From assembly GCF_002119685.1 (NCBI RefSeq), contig NZ_CP021108.1, positions 3,968,001-4,032,000 of the forward strand: DNA of 64,000 nucleotides, written 5' to 3'. The notes beneath the pieces are model-generated. The model did no database searches. It was not told where the DNA came from and worked only from the letters and a program-made list of their open reading frames with translations. Positions 34,875 through 42,683 of the stretch are shown one piece after another. Position numbers and translations under genes: made by a program. How positions within the stretch are numbered: position 1 is the first letter of the stretch; each line of letters begins with the position of its first letter. This DNA comes from Bordetella genomosp. 8. Its GTDB lineage: Bacteria > Pseudomonadota > Gammaproteobacteria > Burkholderiales > Burkholderiaceae_B.

Positions 34875-36175
34875 GACAGGGTCTCCATGCGGATGCGCGT
34901 GACGCGCGAGCGCACGAAGGGCAAGCCTTCGATGCGGCCGATGGCGGTATTGACCGCGCCTTCCACGGCCTGATGCGTCAGGAAAATGATGTCCGCGCCG
35001 CCGATATGCGAAGGCTGCTGGATCATGGAGCCGATCGAGATCTTGTGCTCGGCGAGCACGCGGGCGATGTCCGCCAGCACGCCGGGCTGGTCGTCCACGC
35101 GCAGCCGCAGGTAATACGACGTCGACACCTGGTCGATCGACAGTATGGGCGTGTCCGCCATCGCATCCGGCTGGAAAGCCAGGTGCGGAACGCGGTTGCC
35201 CGGATCCGCGGTGTGCAGCCGCGTGACGTCCACCAGGTCGGCCACCACGGCGGACGCCGTGGGTTCTTCGCCGGCCCCCTGCCCGTAGTAAAGCGTGGGG
35301 CCGACGGCGTCGCCGCGCACCAGCACCGCGTTCATCGGGCCTTCCACGTTGGCCAGCAGGCGTTCGGCGGGGATCAGCGCGGGATGCACGCGCAGCTCGA
35401 TGCCATCCGGCCGGCGGCGCGTCATGCCCAGCAGCTTGATCCGATAACCGAGGCGTTCGGCGTGCGCGATGTCTTCCTGCGCCAGCGCGGAAATGCCTTC
35501 CACATAGGCCTTGTCGAACTGGACCGGCACGCCGAAGGCCAGCGAGGCCAGCAGCGTCAGCTTGTGGGCGGCGTCGACGCCTTCGATGTCGAAAGTGGGA
35601 TCGGCTTCCGCATAGCCCAGGCGTTGCGCTTCGGCCAGGACTTCGGCGAAAGGCTGGCCGCGGGTGCGCATTTCCGACAGGATGAAGTTGGTGGTGCCGT
35701 TGATGATGCCCGCCACCCATTCGATGCGGTTGGCGGTCAGGCCTTCGCGGATCGCCTTGATGATGGGGATCCCGCCCGCGACCGCTGCTTCGAAGGCCAC
35801 CATCACGCCACGCGCCAAGGCCGCGGCGAAGATTTCATTGCCATGCTTGGCCAGCAGCGCCTTGTTCGCCGTGACCACGTGCTTGCCCTGCGCGATGGCT
35901 TCCAGCACCAGTTCGCGCGCCAGGGTATCGCCGCCGATCAGCTCGACGACGATCTCGATTTCCGGATTGCGCACCACCTGGTAAGGATCGGTGGTGATCG
36001 CCGCCGCGTCCCCCACGCGGCTGACCGCCTTGGCGGCATCGCGCACGGCGATGTGGCTGACTTCGATACGACGGCCCGCGCGCCGTGCGATTTCTTCGGC
36101 GTTGCGCGACAGCACCGTGAAGGTACCCCCGCCCACCACGCCCAGGCCCAAAAGGCCCACCTTCATGGGATTCAT
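34871..36175 (-). CDS. hom: homoserine dehydrogenase
   Basis: A 434-aa NAD(P)H-dependent enzyme reducing aspartate semialdehyde to homoserine. The Rossmann start is MKVGLLGLGVVGGGTF. The catalytic region includes VTANKALLAKHG and GIINGTTNFILSEM, with the Asp/Lys pair in YAEADPTFDIEGVDAAHKL. A C-terminal ACT domain (LRLRVDDQPGVLADIARVL) gives feedback regulation by threonine in the family. Two in-frame ATGs (36175, 36166) are possible; I keep the first. It overlaps thrC by 4 bp. Confidence 0.95.
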   Translation of the reverse strand: MNPMKVGLLGLGVVGGGTFTVLSRNAEEIARRAGRRIEVSHIAVRDAAKAVSRVGDAAAITTDPYQVVRNPEIEIVVELIGGDTLARELVLEAIAQGKHVVTANKALLAKHGNEIFAAALARGVMVAFEAAVAGGIPIIKAIREGLTANRIEWVAGIINGTTNFILSEMRTRGQPFAEVLAEAQRLGYAEADPTFDIEGVDAAHKLTLLASLAFGVPVQFDKAYVEGISALAQEDIAHAERLGYRIKLLGMTRRRPDGIELRVHPALIPAERLLANVEGPMNAVLVRGDAVGPTLYYGQGAGEEPTASAVVADLVDVTRLHTADPGNRVPHLAFQPDAMADTPILSIDQVSTSYYLRLRVDDQPGVLADIARVLAEHKISIGSMIQQPSHIGGADIIFLTHQAVEGAVNTAIGRIEGLPFVRSRVTRIRMETLS

Positions 36176-36226
36176 TTTCAGTTATCCATCAACTCTTACG
36201 TCATCCGCCGCATAAAACGGTCTTCG

Positions 36227-36311
36227 CTCCCCTGGACGCCGCGGATCCGGGTCCCCCGGTCCGCTGGCGTCGCCCCCTTGAGGGGGAAGCGCGCAGCGCT
36301 TCGGGGGTGGG
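36227..36311. repeat. GC-rich multi-hairpin intergenic repeat (copy A) after alaC
   Basis: Three stacked hairpins fill the alaC-hom gap. The first is a long imperfect stem with outer arms GACGCC (36235-36240) and GGCGTC (36266-36271) and inner GCGGA/TCCGC. The second is CCCCCTTGAGGGGG (36273-36286). The third is AAGCGCGCAGCGCTT with a trailing GGGGG. It begins directly at the alaC stop codon. The CCCCC-N4-GGGGG plus AGCG...CGCT core is shared with copy B at 46407-46456. Confidence 0.75.
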
Positions 36312-37499
36312 TTACTTCAGCAATCCGTCCTTGCGGAACATCTCTTTAATGCCGCGCACCGCTTGGCGCGTGCGCTGCTCGTTTTCGATGAGCGCGAAGC
36401 GCACATAGTCGTCGCCGTATTCGCCGAAACCGATCCCCGGCGAGACGGCGACCTTGGCATCGGCCAGCAGGCGCTTGGAAAATTCCAGCGAACCCTGGGC
36501 CTTGTAAGGCTCCGGAATCTGCGCCCAGATGTACATGGAAGCCTTGGGGATTTCCACGTTCCACCCGGCCTCATGCAAGCCACGGGCCAGCACGTCGCGG
36601 CGGCTGCGGTATTGCTCCACGACCTGCTTCACGCATTCCTGCGGGCCATCCAGCGCCGCGATCGACGCCACCTGGATGGGCGTGAACGTACCGTAGTCGT
36701 GATAGCTCTTGATGCGCGCCAGCGCATGCACCAGTTCGCGGTTGCCGACCATGAAGCCGATCCGCCAGCCGGCCATGTTGTAGCTCTTGCTCATGGTGAA
36801 GAACTCGACCGCCACGTCGCGCGCGCCGGGCACCTGCATGATGGACGGCGCGACATAGCCGTCGAAGCAGATATCCGCGTAGGCCAGATCGTGCACCACC
36901 AGGATGTCGTGCTCCTTGGCCAGCGCGACGACGCGCTCGAAAAAGCCCAGGTCCACGCATTGCGCGGTCGGATTGCTGGGGAAGCCCAGCACCATCATCT
37001 TGGGCTTGGGAATGGATTCGCGCACCGCGCGCTCCAGTTCCTCGAAGAAATCCACGCCAGGCGTCATGCGCACCGAGCGGATATTGGCGCCGGCGATGAC
37101 CGCGCCATAGATATGGATGGGATAGCTTGGGTTGGGCACCAGCACGGTATCGCCGCGATCCAGGGTGGCCAGCATCAGGTGGGCCAGGCCTTCCTTCGAA
37201 CCGATGGTGACGATGGCCTCGCTGTCCGGATCGATATCCACGGCGTAGCGGCGCTGGTACCAGTCGGAAATCGCCTTGCGCAGCCGCGGAATACCCTTGG
37301 AAACCGAATAGCCATGGGTATCGGGCCGGTTGGCGGCCTCGACCAGCTTGTCGACGATATGCCGGGGCGTGGCGCCATCGGGATTGCCCATGGACATGTC
37401 GATGATGTCCTCTCCGCGGCGTCGTGCTGCCATTTTCAATTCGGCCGTGATATTGAAAACGTAAGGCGGCAGGCGCTCGATGCGCGAGAAGTTCCTCAT
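36312..37499 (-). CDS. alaC: alanine-synthesising aminotransferase AlaC
   Basis: A 395-aa class I PLP aminotransferase. The PLP Lys238 lies in [16 protein letters not shown], and [12 protein letters not shown] and [12 protein letters not shown] match AlaC-type pyruvate/glutamate aminotransferases. [16 protein letters not shown] is the characteristic N-terminus. It precedes hom and thrC on the same strand, a common betaproteobacterial order. A strong promoter lies 40-70 bp upstream. The E. coli homologue makes alanine; other amino-donor preferences are possible. Confidence 0.9.
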   Translation of the reverse strand: MRNFSRIERLPPYVFNITAELKMAARRRGEDIIDMSMGNPDGATPRHIVDKLVEAANRPDTHGYSVSKGIPRLRKAISDWYQRRYAVDIDPDSEAIVTIGSKEGLAHLMLATLDRGDTVLVPNPSYPIHIYGAVIAGANIRSVRMTPGVDFFEELERAVRESIPKPKMMVLGFPSNPTAQCVDLGFFERVVALAKEHDILVVHDLAYADICFDGYVAPSIMQVPGARDVAVEFFTMSKSYNMAGWRIGFMVGNRELVHALARIKSYHDYGTFTPIQVASIAALDGPQECVKQVVEQYRSRRDVLARGLHEAGWNVEIPKASMYIWAQIPEPYKAQGSLEFSKRLLADAKVAVSPGIGFGEYGDDYVRFALIENEQRTRQAVRGIKEMFRKDGLLK

Positions 37500-37544
37500 G
37501 ACGGGAATCCTTGATGCGGGAAGGGAATTAGGGGCTAACCCGAT

Positions 37545-37573
37545 AATCTAGCCGATGGAGGGCAAGCCGGCAA
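37545..37573 (-). promoter_or_regulatory. sigma70 promoter of alaC (alaC-hom-thrC)
   Basis: On the minus strand TTGCCG (37568-37573) and TAGATT (37545-37550) are separated by exactly 17 bp, with a leader of about 40 nt to the alaC ATG at 37499. Confidence 0.55.
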
Positions 37574-37666
37574 ATGGCGACAAAAAAGCCCTTTTCCCCC
37601 GTGTTGAGCGCGCAACATGCGCCCATTGCGATGCGCTATCATCCGCACAACAAGCCGGAGTCCTTA

Positions 37667-38122
37667 TTGAAGCTGCATACTGAGCCTGCGTCGGCACTGA
37701 ATACCGTGACCGCCTACGGTCCCGGGTATATCGAAGTCAACCTGGTACGTTTTTCCCACGCGGTCTCCTTCGGACCCGAAGGTGCCGTCGCCGAATGGCC
37801 GGTCAAGGCCGCAGACCAGATCACTTCCGCGCTTTTGCGCCAGGCCGCGGGCCTGCCCGAACCGGTCAGCGATCCGCTCGCGTTCCTGGACGAGCCCGAT
37901 ACCGCCCCCGCGCTACCACCCAACGCCCCCGAAGTCCTTCTCATCGGCACCGGCGCCCGCCAGCGCTTCCTGCGGCCGGACGTCCTGCGTCCCCTGCTGA
38001 AGGCGGGCATCGGCATCGAGACCATGGACACCCAGGCAGCCGCACGAACCTACAACATATTGATGTCGGAGGGACGGCGCGTCGTCGTCGCCCTGATTCC
38101 GACCGGAGAATCCGAAGAATGA
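37667..38122 (+). CDS. Mth938-like domain protein (NDUFAF3 family)
   Basis: A small cytoplasmic protein of the Mth938/DUF498 fold, related to mitochondrial complex I assembly factor NDUFAF3. Bacterial function is not established. I start it at TTG 37667, giving MKLHTEPASAL and 151 aa, because GGAG lies 6 bp upstream and the family begins here. In-frame ATGs at 37574 and 37631 lack a ribosome-binding site and precede a TATCAT hexamer (37637-37642). YGPGYIEVN, PEVLLIGTGARQRFL and GIGIETMDTQAAARTYNIL are the conserved blocks. It overlaps bcp by 4 bp, so the two are coupled. Confidence 0.78.
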   Translation: MKLHTEPASALNTVTAYGPGYIEVNLVRFSHAVSFGPEGAVAEWPVKAADQITSALLRQAAGLPEPVSDPLAFLDEPDTAPALPPNAPEVLLIGTGARQRFLRPDVLRPLLKAGIGIETMDTQAAARTYNILMSEGRRVVVALIPTGESEE

Positions 38123-38583
38123 AGCCGATCATAGGCAAACCGGCCCCGCTTTTCACCGCTGAAAGCACCATCGGCTCCATCAGCCTGGAACAATGCCGCG
38201 GCCGCGCCGTGGTGCTCTACTTCTATCCCAAGGACAACACGCCCGGCTGCACCACGGAAAGCCAGGATTTCCGCGACATGCACGCCGACTTCCTCGCCGC
38301 GGGCTGCGTCGTGGTGGGCATTTCCCGCGACTCCCTCAAATCCCACGAAAACTTCCGCTGCAAGTACGAATTGCCCTTCCCATTGATCGCCGACCCCGAC
38401 GAAACCGTGTGCAACCTGTTCGGGGTCATCAAGCAGAAAAACATGTATGGCAAACAGGTGCGCGGTATCGAGCGCAGCACCTTCCTGATCGATGCCTACG
38501 GCGTACTGGTGCAGGAATGGCGCGGAGTCAAGGTTCCGGGCCATGCCAAAGAGGTCCTGCAAGCCGCCAAGAGCATCGGTTGA
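38119..38583 (+). CDS. bcp: thioredoxin-dependent thiol peroxidase (BCP, peroxiredoxin Q)
   Basis: A 154-aa peroxiredoxin reducing hydrogen and organic peroxides. The peroxidatic Cys44 lies in DNTPGCTTESQDF, with the conserved Thr/Pro pocket. The resolving Cys found five residues later in E. coli Bcp is absent (Gln49), so this is probably a one-Cys or alternative-resolution form. FYPKDNTPG and GISRDSLKSHENF are family blocks. The ATG overlaps the preceding stop. Confidence 0.92.
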   Translation: MKPIIGKPAPLFTAESTIGSISLEQCRGRAVVLYFYPKDNTPGCTTESQDFRDMHADFLAAGCVVVGISRDSLKSHENFRCKYELPFPLIADPDETVCNLFGVIKQKNMYGKQVRGIERSTFLIDAYGVLVQEWRGVKVPGHAKEVLQAAKSIG

Positions 38584-38664
38584 CCGATTTCACGCAGTCC
38601 GGGGCCCGTCCGCGGGCCCTGCTTAGTCAGGCGATATTGCCGGCCCCCAAAGGAGAGTGACTCC

Positions 38665-40371
38665 ATGCCGCTTCCCAAGTTGCCCACCCGTCCCGCCGCC
38701 ATCCTGACCTTCCCCTCGGGCGAAACCGCCCGCAATACGCCGGCCGCCCGTGCGGTCAAACCGCAGGACGACGAGCCGGAAGGCGAAATCGTCCAGCCCC
38801 AGCTGGCTGGCATCGCCGCGCCCCAACCGCAGGCCCTGGCGCCCCGCAAGTCCCCCGCGCGCAAGGAAGCGGGCCGCAAGGCCGTGACCGCGCAACCCCA
38901 GCCGGCCCCCGCCGCCGCGCCGGTGCTGCGTGCCGCGCCCACCCCGGCGACCGGGCCGTCCCGCAAGACCCGGGTGCGCACCGAAACCGGCGTCCGCAAG
39001 CTGTTCGTGCTGGACACCAATGTGCTGCTGCACGATCCGACGTCCCTGTTCCGCTTCGAAGAGCACGATATCTTCCTGCCGATGATGACGCTGGAAGAGC
39101 TGGACCACCAGAAGAAAGGCATGTCCGAAGTGGCGCGCAATGCCCGTCAGGTCAGCCGCTCGCTGGATGCGCTGGTCAGCGACACCGTCAAGCTGGACGA
39201 AGGGCTGGCGCTGAACGCGCTGGGCAACAAGGACGCCGCCGGCCGCCTGCTGCTGCAGACCACGGCCATCCACAGCACCCTGCCGTCCGACCTGCCCATG
39301 GGCAAGGCGGACAACCAGATCCTGGGCGTCGTGCGTGCCCTGCAGGAAAAGTACACTGATCGTGAAGTCGTGCTGGTGTCCAAGGACATCAACATGCGCC
39401 TGAAGGCGCGTGCGCTGGGCATGGCGGCCGAGGACTATTTCAACGACCACGTCCTCGAGGATTCCGACCTGCTCTACACCGGCGTGATGCAGCTGCCGGA
39501 GGACTTCTGGAACAAGCACGGCAAGGACGTCGAATCCTGGCAACAGGGCGGCACCACCTTCTACCGCATCAGCGGGCCGCTGTGCGCGCAGTTCGTGGTC
39601 AACCAGTTCGTCTATTTCGAAGGCCAGATGCCGCTGTACGCGCAGGTGCGCGAAGTCAGCGGCAAGACGGCGGTGCTGGCCACGCTGCGCGACTACACGC
39701 ATGGCAAGAACAATGTGTGGGGCATCACCGCGCGCAACCGCGAACAGAACTTCGCGCTGAACCTGCTCATGAATCCCGAGTGCGACTTCATTTCGCTGCT
39801 GGGACAGGCGGGTACCGGCAAGACCCTGCTGGCGCTCGCGGCGGGCCTGACGCAGGTGCTGGAAACCAAGCGCTATACCGAAATCATCATGACCCGCGTC
39901 ACCGTCCCCGTGGGCGAGGACATCGGCTTCCTGCCGGGAACCGAAGAAGAAAAGATGCTGCCGTGGATGGGCGCGCTGGAAGACAACCTGGACGTGCTCA
40001 ACATGGGTGACGGCGACGGCAACGGCGACTGGGGCCGGGCCGCCACCATGGACCTCATCCGCTCGCGCATCAAGGTGAAATCGCTGAACTTCATGCGCGG
40101 CCGCACCTTCCTCAACAAGTACCTGATCATCGACGAAGCGCAGAACCTGACGCCCAAGCAGATGAAGACGCTGGTCACCCGGGCGGGCCCCGGCACCAAG
40201 GTCATCTGCCTGGGCAACATCGCGCAGATCGATACGCCGTACCTGACGGAAGGCAGCTCCGGCCTGACCTATGTGGTCGACCGCTTCAAGGGTTGGCCGC
40301 ACTCCGGCCACGTCACCCTGCAGCGCGGCGAACGCTCCAGGCTGGCCGACTATGCCGGCGACGTGCTCTAG
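38665..40371 (+). CDS. PIN-domain/PhoH-family ATPase
   Basis: A 568-aa protein with three parts. The first is a Pro/Ala/Lys-rich, probably disordered N-terminus (1-105). The second is a PIN nuclease-like domain (about 110-260) starting KLFVLDTNVLLHDP, with the first metal-binding Asp117. The third is a PhoH ATPase domain (about 340-568) with Walker A GQAGTGKT near 379-386 and Walker B YLIIDEAQNL. PIN-PhoH proteins act as RNA helicase/nucleases in the studied examples. GGAGAG lies about 8 bp before the ATG. pdxA follows after 9 bp. Confidence 0.9.
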   Translation: MPLPKLPTRPAAILTFPSGETARNTPAARAVKPQDDEPEGEIVQPQLAGIAAPQPQALAPRKSPARKEAGRKAVTAQPQPAPAAAPVLRAAPTPATGPSRKTRVRTETGVRKLFVLDTNVLLHDPTSLFRFEEHDIFLPMMTLEELDHQKKGMSEVARNARQVSRSLDALVSDTVKLDEGLALNALGNKDAAGRLLLQTTAIHSTLPSDLPMGKADNQILGVVRALQEKYTDREVVLVSKDINMRLKARALGMAAEDYFNDHVLEDSDLLYTGVMQLPEDFWNKHGKDVESWQQGGTTFYRISGPLCAQFVVNQFVYFEGQMPLYAQVREVSGKTAVLATLRDYTHGKNNVWGITARNREQNFALNLLMNPECDFISLLGQAGTGKTLLALAAGLTQVLETKRYTEIIMTRVTVPVGEDIGFLPGTEEEKMLPWMGALEDNLDVLNMGDGDGNGDWGRAATMDLIRSRIKVKSLNFMRGRTFLNKYLIIDEAQNLTPKQMKTLVTRAGPGTKVICLGNIAQIDTPYLTEGSSGLTYVVDRFKGWPHSGHVTLQRGERSRLADYAGDVL

Positions 40372-40380
40372 CAGGCGGGC

Positions 40381-41445
40381 ATGAAACAGCCCCTGCCGGT
40401 CGGCATCACCATGGGCGACGCGGCCGGCATCGGGCCGGAGATCGTCGTCCAGGCCTACGCAAAGGGCCTGGCCGCGCCGGCGATCGTCTACGGCGATGCC
40501 GGCGCCCTGCGGCGCGCGGTGGAGCTGCTGGGCGCGCGGCTGGAAGTCGAGGAAATCCCGGACGCGGGGCATGCCGTCCAGGCCGGCTGTCCCACCGCTG
40601 CCAGCGACGGCAACGACGGCAGCGATGCCGGGCACGCCAGCCCGCCCGGGCCCGCCGCGCCGCGTGCGGGCGTCATCCAGGTCGTGGCCTGCCATCCCCC
40701 CCTGCCCGCCGACCTGCCACCCGGCCAGGTCGACGCGCGGGCCGGACGCGCCGCCTACGAGTACGTATGCGCCGCCATCGACGACGCGCTGGCCGGCCGC
40801 ATCCGCGCCATCGTCACCGCGCCGCTGAACAAGGCGTCCATGCATGCGGGCGGCGTCGACTATCCGGGACACACGGAAATCCTGGCCGAACGCAGCGGCA
40901 CGCAGGACTTCGCCATGATGCTGGCCAACCGCGAGCTGCGCGTGCTGCTGGTCACCATCCACGTGGCGCTGGCCGACGTGTTCGCGCGCATTACGCTGGC
41001 ATCCGAACTGCGCGCCATCCGCCTGGCCCATACGGCCTGCCGGCAGATGGGGATCGCGCGGCCGCGCGTGGCCGTGGCCGGCCTGAATCCGCATGCCGGC
41101 GAAAGCGGCAAATTCGGTCGCGAGGAAATCGACGTCATCGGGCCGGCCATCCAGGCCGCGCGCCAGGAAGGCATCGATGCCAGCGGCCCCTGGCCCGGCG
41201 ACACGATATTCATGCGCGCCCGGCGCGGTGATTTCGACATCGTCGTCGCGCAATACCACGACCAGGGCCTCATCCCGGTCAAGTACCTGGGCGTGGAAGA
41301 AGGTGTCAACGTCACCGTCGGCCTGCCTTTCGTGCGGACCAGCGTCGATCACGGCACCGCCTTCGACATCGCATGGCAGGGCGTCGCCGATCCGACCTCG
41401 CTGGTCGTTGCATTCGACCTGGCGCTGGCCATGACAGGGCACTGA
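40381..41445 (+). CDS. pdxA: 4-hydroxythreonine-4-phosphate dehydrogenase PdxA
   Basis: A 354-aa NAD-dependent enzyme of pyridoxal phosphate synthesis. GITMGDAAGIGPEI, TAPLNKASMHAGG, YPGHTE (His), TIHVALADV (His) and AQYHDQGLIPVK (His) supply the metal and substrate ligands. Residues about 65-97 are a Gly/Ala/Asp/Ser-rich insert (ASDGNDGSDAGHASPPG) not needed for the fold, so the protein is longer than the usual ~330 aa. A PdxA2-type (tetronate or other 4-phospho-acid) role is the main alternative. It lies 9 bp after the PhoH gene. Confidence 0.87.
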   Translation: MKQPLPVGITMGDAAGIGPEIVVQAYAKGLAAPAIVYGDAGALRRAVELLGARLEVEEIPDAGHAVQAGCPTAASDGNDGSDAGHASPPGPAAPRAGVIQVVACHPPLPADLPPGQVDARAGRAAYEYVCAAIDDALAGRIRAIVTAPLNKASMHAGGVDYPGHTEILAERSGTQDFAMMLANRELRVLLVTIHVALADVFARITLASELRAIRLAHTACRQMGIARPRVAVAGLNPHAGESGKFGREEIDVIGPAIQAARQEGIDASGPWPGDTIFMRARRGDFDIVVAQYHDQGLIPVKYLGVEEGVNVTVGLPFVRTSVDHGTAFDIAWQGVADPTSLVVAFDLALAMTGH

Positions 41446-41549
41446 AAGAATCACGGATCGGTCCGGTCTACAATAAGCGCCGTCTGATTTTTCCATCCCG
41501 GCCGGCTGGCGCGGTTCGCGCATGGCATGACCGTTCAACGTCGCAGCTC

Positions 41550-42548
41550 ATGAACCGCTTCACTCGCTTTTTGCCGGACCGCTTCCTGCTGTTCCTGGTC
41601 ACCACCGTCGTCCTCGCCAGCTTCTTCCCCGCGCACGGCCGCGGCGTGCCGATCTTCAACAACATCACCAATATCGCGGTCGGCCTGCTGTTCTTCCTGC
41701 ATGGCGCCCGCCTGTCGCGCGAGGCCATCGTCGCCGGCATCACGCATTGGCGCCTGCACACGCTGATCTTCACGACCACCTTCATCCTGTTCCCGCTGAT
41801 CGGCCTGCTGCTCAAGCCGGTGCTGATGCCGCTGGTCACGCCGGAGCTCTATCTGGGCATCATGTTCCTGTGCTGCCTGCCCGCCACCGTGCAGTCGGCC
41901 ATCGCGTTCACGTCGATGGCGCGCGGCAACGTGCCGGCCGCGGTATGCAGCGCATCGGCGTCCAGCCTGCTGGGCATCTTCATCACTCCCCTGGCGGTCG
42001 GCCTGGTGGTGGTCAACGCCGGCAATGCCCCGGTGTCCTTCGACGCGGTCGGCAAGATCATGCTGCAGCTGCTGCTGCCCTTCGTGCTGGGCCAGATGCT
42101 GCGGCGCTGGATCGGCGCCTGGGTGCACAAGCGCAAGTCGCTGCTGAAGATCGTCGACCAGGGCTCCATCCTGCTGGTCGTCTACACGGCATTCTCGGAA
42201 GCCGTGAATGAAGGCCTGTGGCACAACACCCCCATCGACGCGTTGCTGGGCCTGATCGTCGCCTGCGGTGTGATCCTGGCCGTGGCGCTGCTGATCACGG
42301 CGGTGGCCGGCCGTGTGATGGGCTTCAGCTTGCCGGATCGCATCACGCTGATGTTCTGCGGCTCGAAGAAAAGCCTGGCCAGCGGCATTCCCATGGCGCA
42401 GGTGCTGTTCGCCGGCCACGCGGTGGGCGCCATCGTGCTGCCGCTGATGATGTTCCACCAGATCCAGCTGATGGTCTGCGCCATGCTGGCCGGCCGCTTC
42501 GCCAAGCGTCCCCCCGACGGCGACGGCCATGGCCATGGTGACGACTGA
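41550..42548 (+). CDS. bile acid:sodium symporter (SBF) family transporter
   Basis: A 332-aa inner-membrane protein with about ten hydrophobic helices of the SBF-like/YfeH group. LPATVQSAIAFTSMARGNVPAAVCSASASSLLG is the conserved discontinuous-helix region, and FCGSKKSLASGIPMAQVLF is the second. A His/Asp/Gly tail (DGDGHGHGDD) ends the chain. The ATG at 41550 (MNRFTRFLPDRF) begins at the first helix; its ribosome-binding site is weak. A TACAAT hexamer at 41469-41474 may be a -10 element. Substrate is unknown. Confidence 0.85.
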   Translation: MNRFTRFLPDRFLLFLVTTVVLASFFPAHGRGVPIFNNITNIAVGLLFFLHGARLSREAIVAGITHWRLHTLIFTTTFILFPLIGLLLKPVLMPLVTPELYLGIMFLCCLPATVQSAIAFTSMARGNVPAAVCSASASSLLGIFITPLAVGLVVVNAGNAPVSFDAVGKIMLQLLLPFVLGQMLRRWIGAWVHKRKSLLKIVDQGSILLVVYTAFSEAVNEGLWHNTPIDALLGLIVACGVILAVALLITAVAGRVMGFSLPDRITLMFCGSKKSLASGIPMAQVLFAGHAVGAIVLPLMMFHQIQLMVCAMLAGRFAKRPPDGDGHGHGDD

Positions 42549-42560
42549 CACGCGCGCCAC

Positions 42561-42623
42561 GCTGTAACGATCCGGACACACGGCTGTAAAGTGGCTGACA
42601 TGCCGCTGTAAACCGCCGGAAAT
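42561..42623 (+). promoter_or_regulatory. six heptads at 11-bp period (Pho-box-like array) upstream of waaA
   Basis: Heptads CTGTAAC (42562), CGGACAC (42573), CTGTAAA (42584), CTGACAT (42595), CTGTAAA (42606) and CGGAAAT (42617) start exactly 11 bp apart. This makes three 22-bp units with GCTGTAA at 42561, 42583 and 42605. The layout (7-bp direct repeats, 4-bp spacers) is that of PhoB/OmpR-type boxes, whose PhoB consensus heptad is CTGTCAT. It ends 58 bp before the waaA ATG. Confidence 0.5.
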
Positions 42624-42633
42624 GCACGCGGCG

Positions 42634-42683
42634 CATGCTGGACCCCGCTCATCCCATGAGGGCAATCCGGGGCCGCCAGCATG
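42634..42683 (+). promoter_or_regulatory. long stem-loop sequestering the waaA start codon
   Basis: CATGCTGG (42634-42641) pairs perfectly with CCAGCATG (42676-42683), whose last three bases are the waaA ATG. Inside, CCCCG (42643-42647) pairs with CGGGG (42668-42672), and CTCAT/ATGAG (42648-42652, 42656-42660) forms an apical hairpin. The purine-rich ribosome-binding region is also inside the stem. Confidence 0.5.

Noticed and set aside
38602..38619. GGGCCCG-N4-CGGGCCC hairpin between bcp and the PhoH gene, considered as a terminator
   Set aside because: No T-run follows, and the genes may be co-transcribed; evidence insufficient.
42561..42623. Heptad array considered specifically as a BvgA site
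   Set aside because: BvgA sites are inverted TTTCNTA-like heptads. The units here are direct repeats closer to PhoB-type boxes, so I did not assign BvgA.
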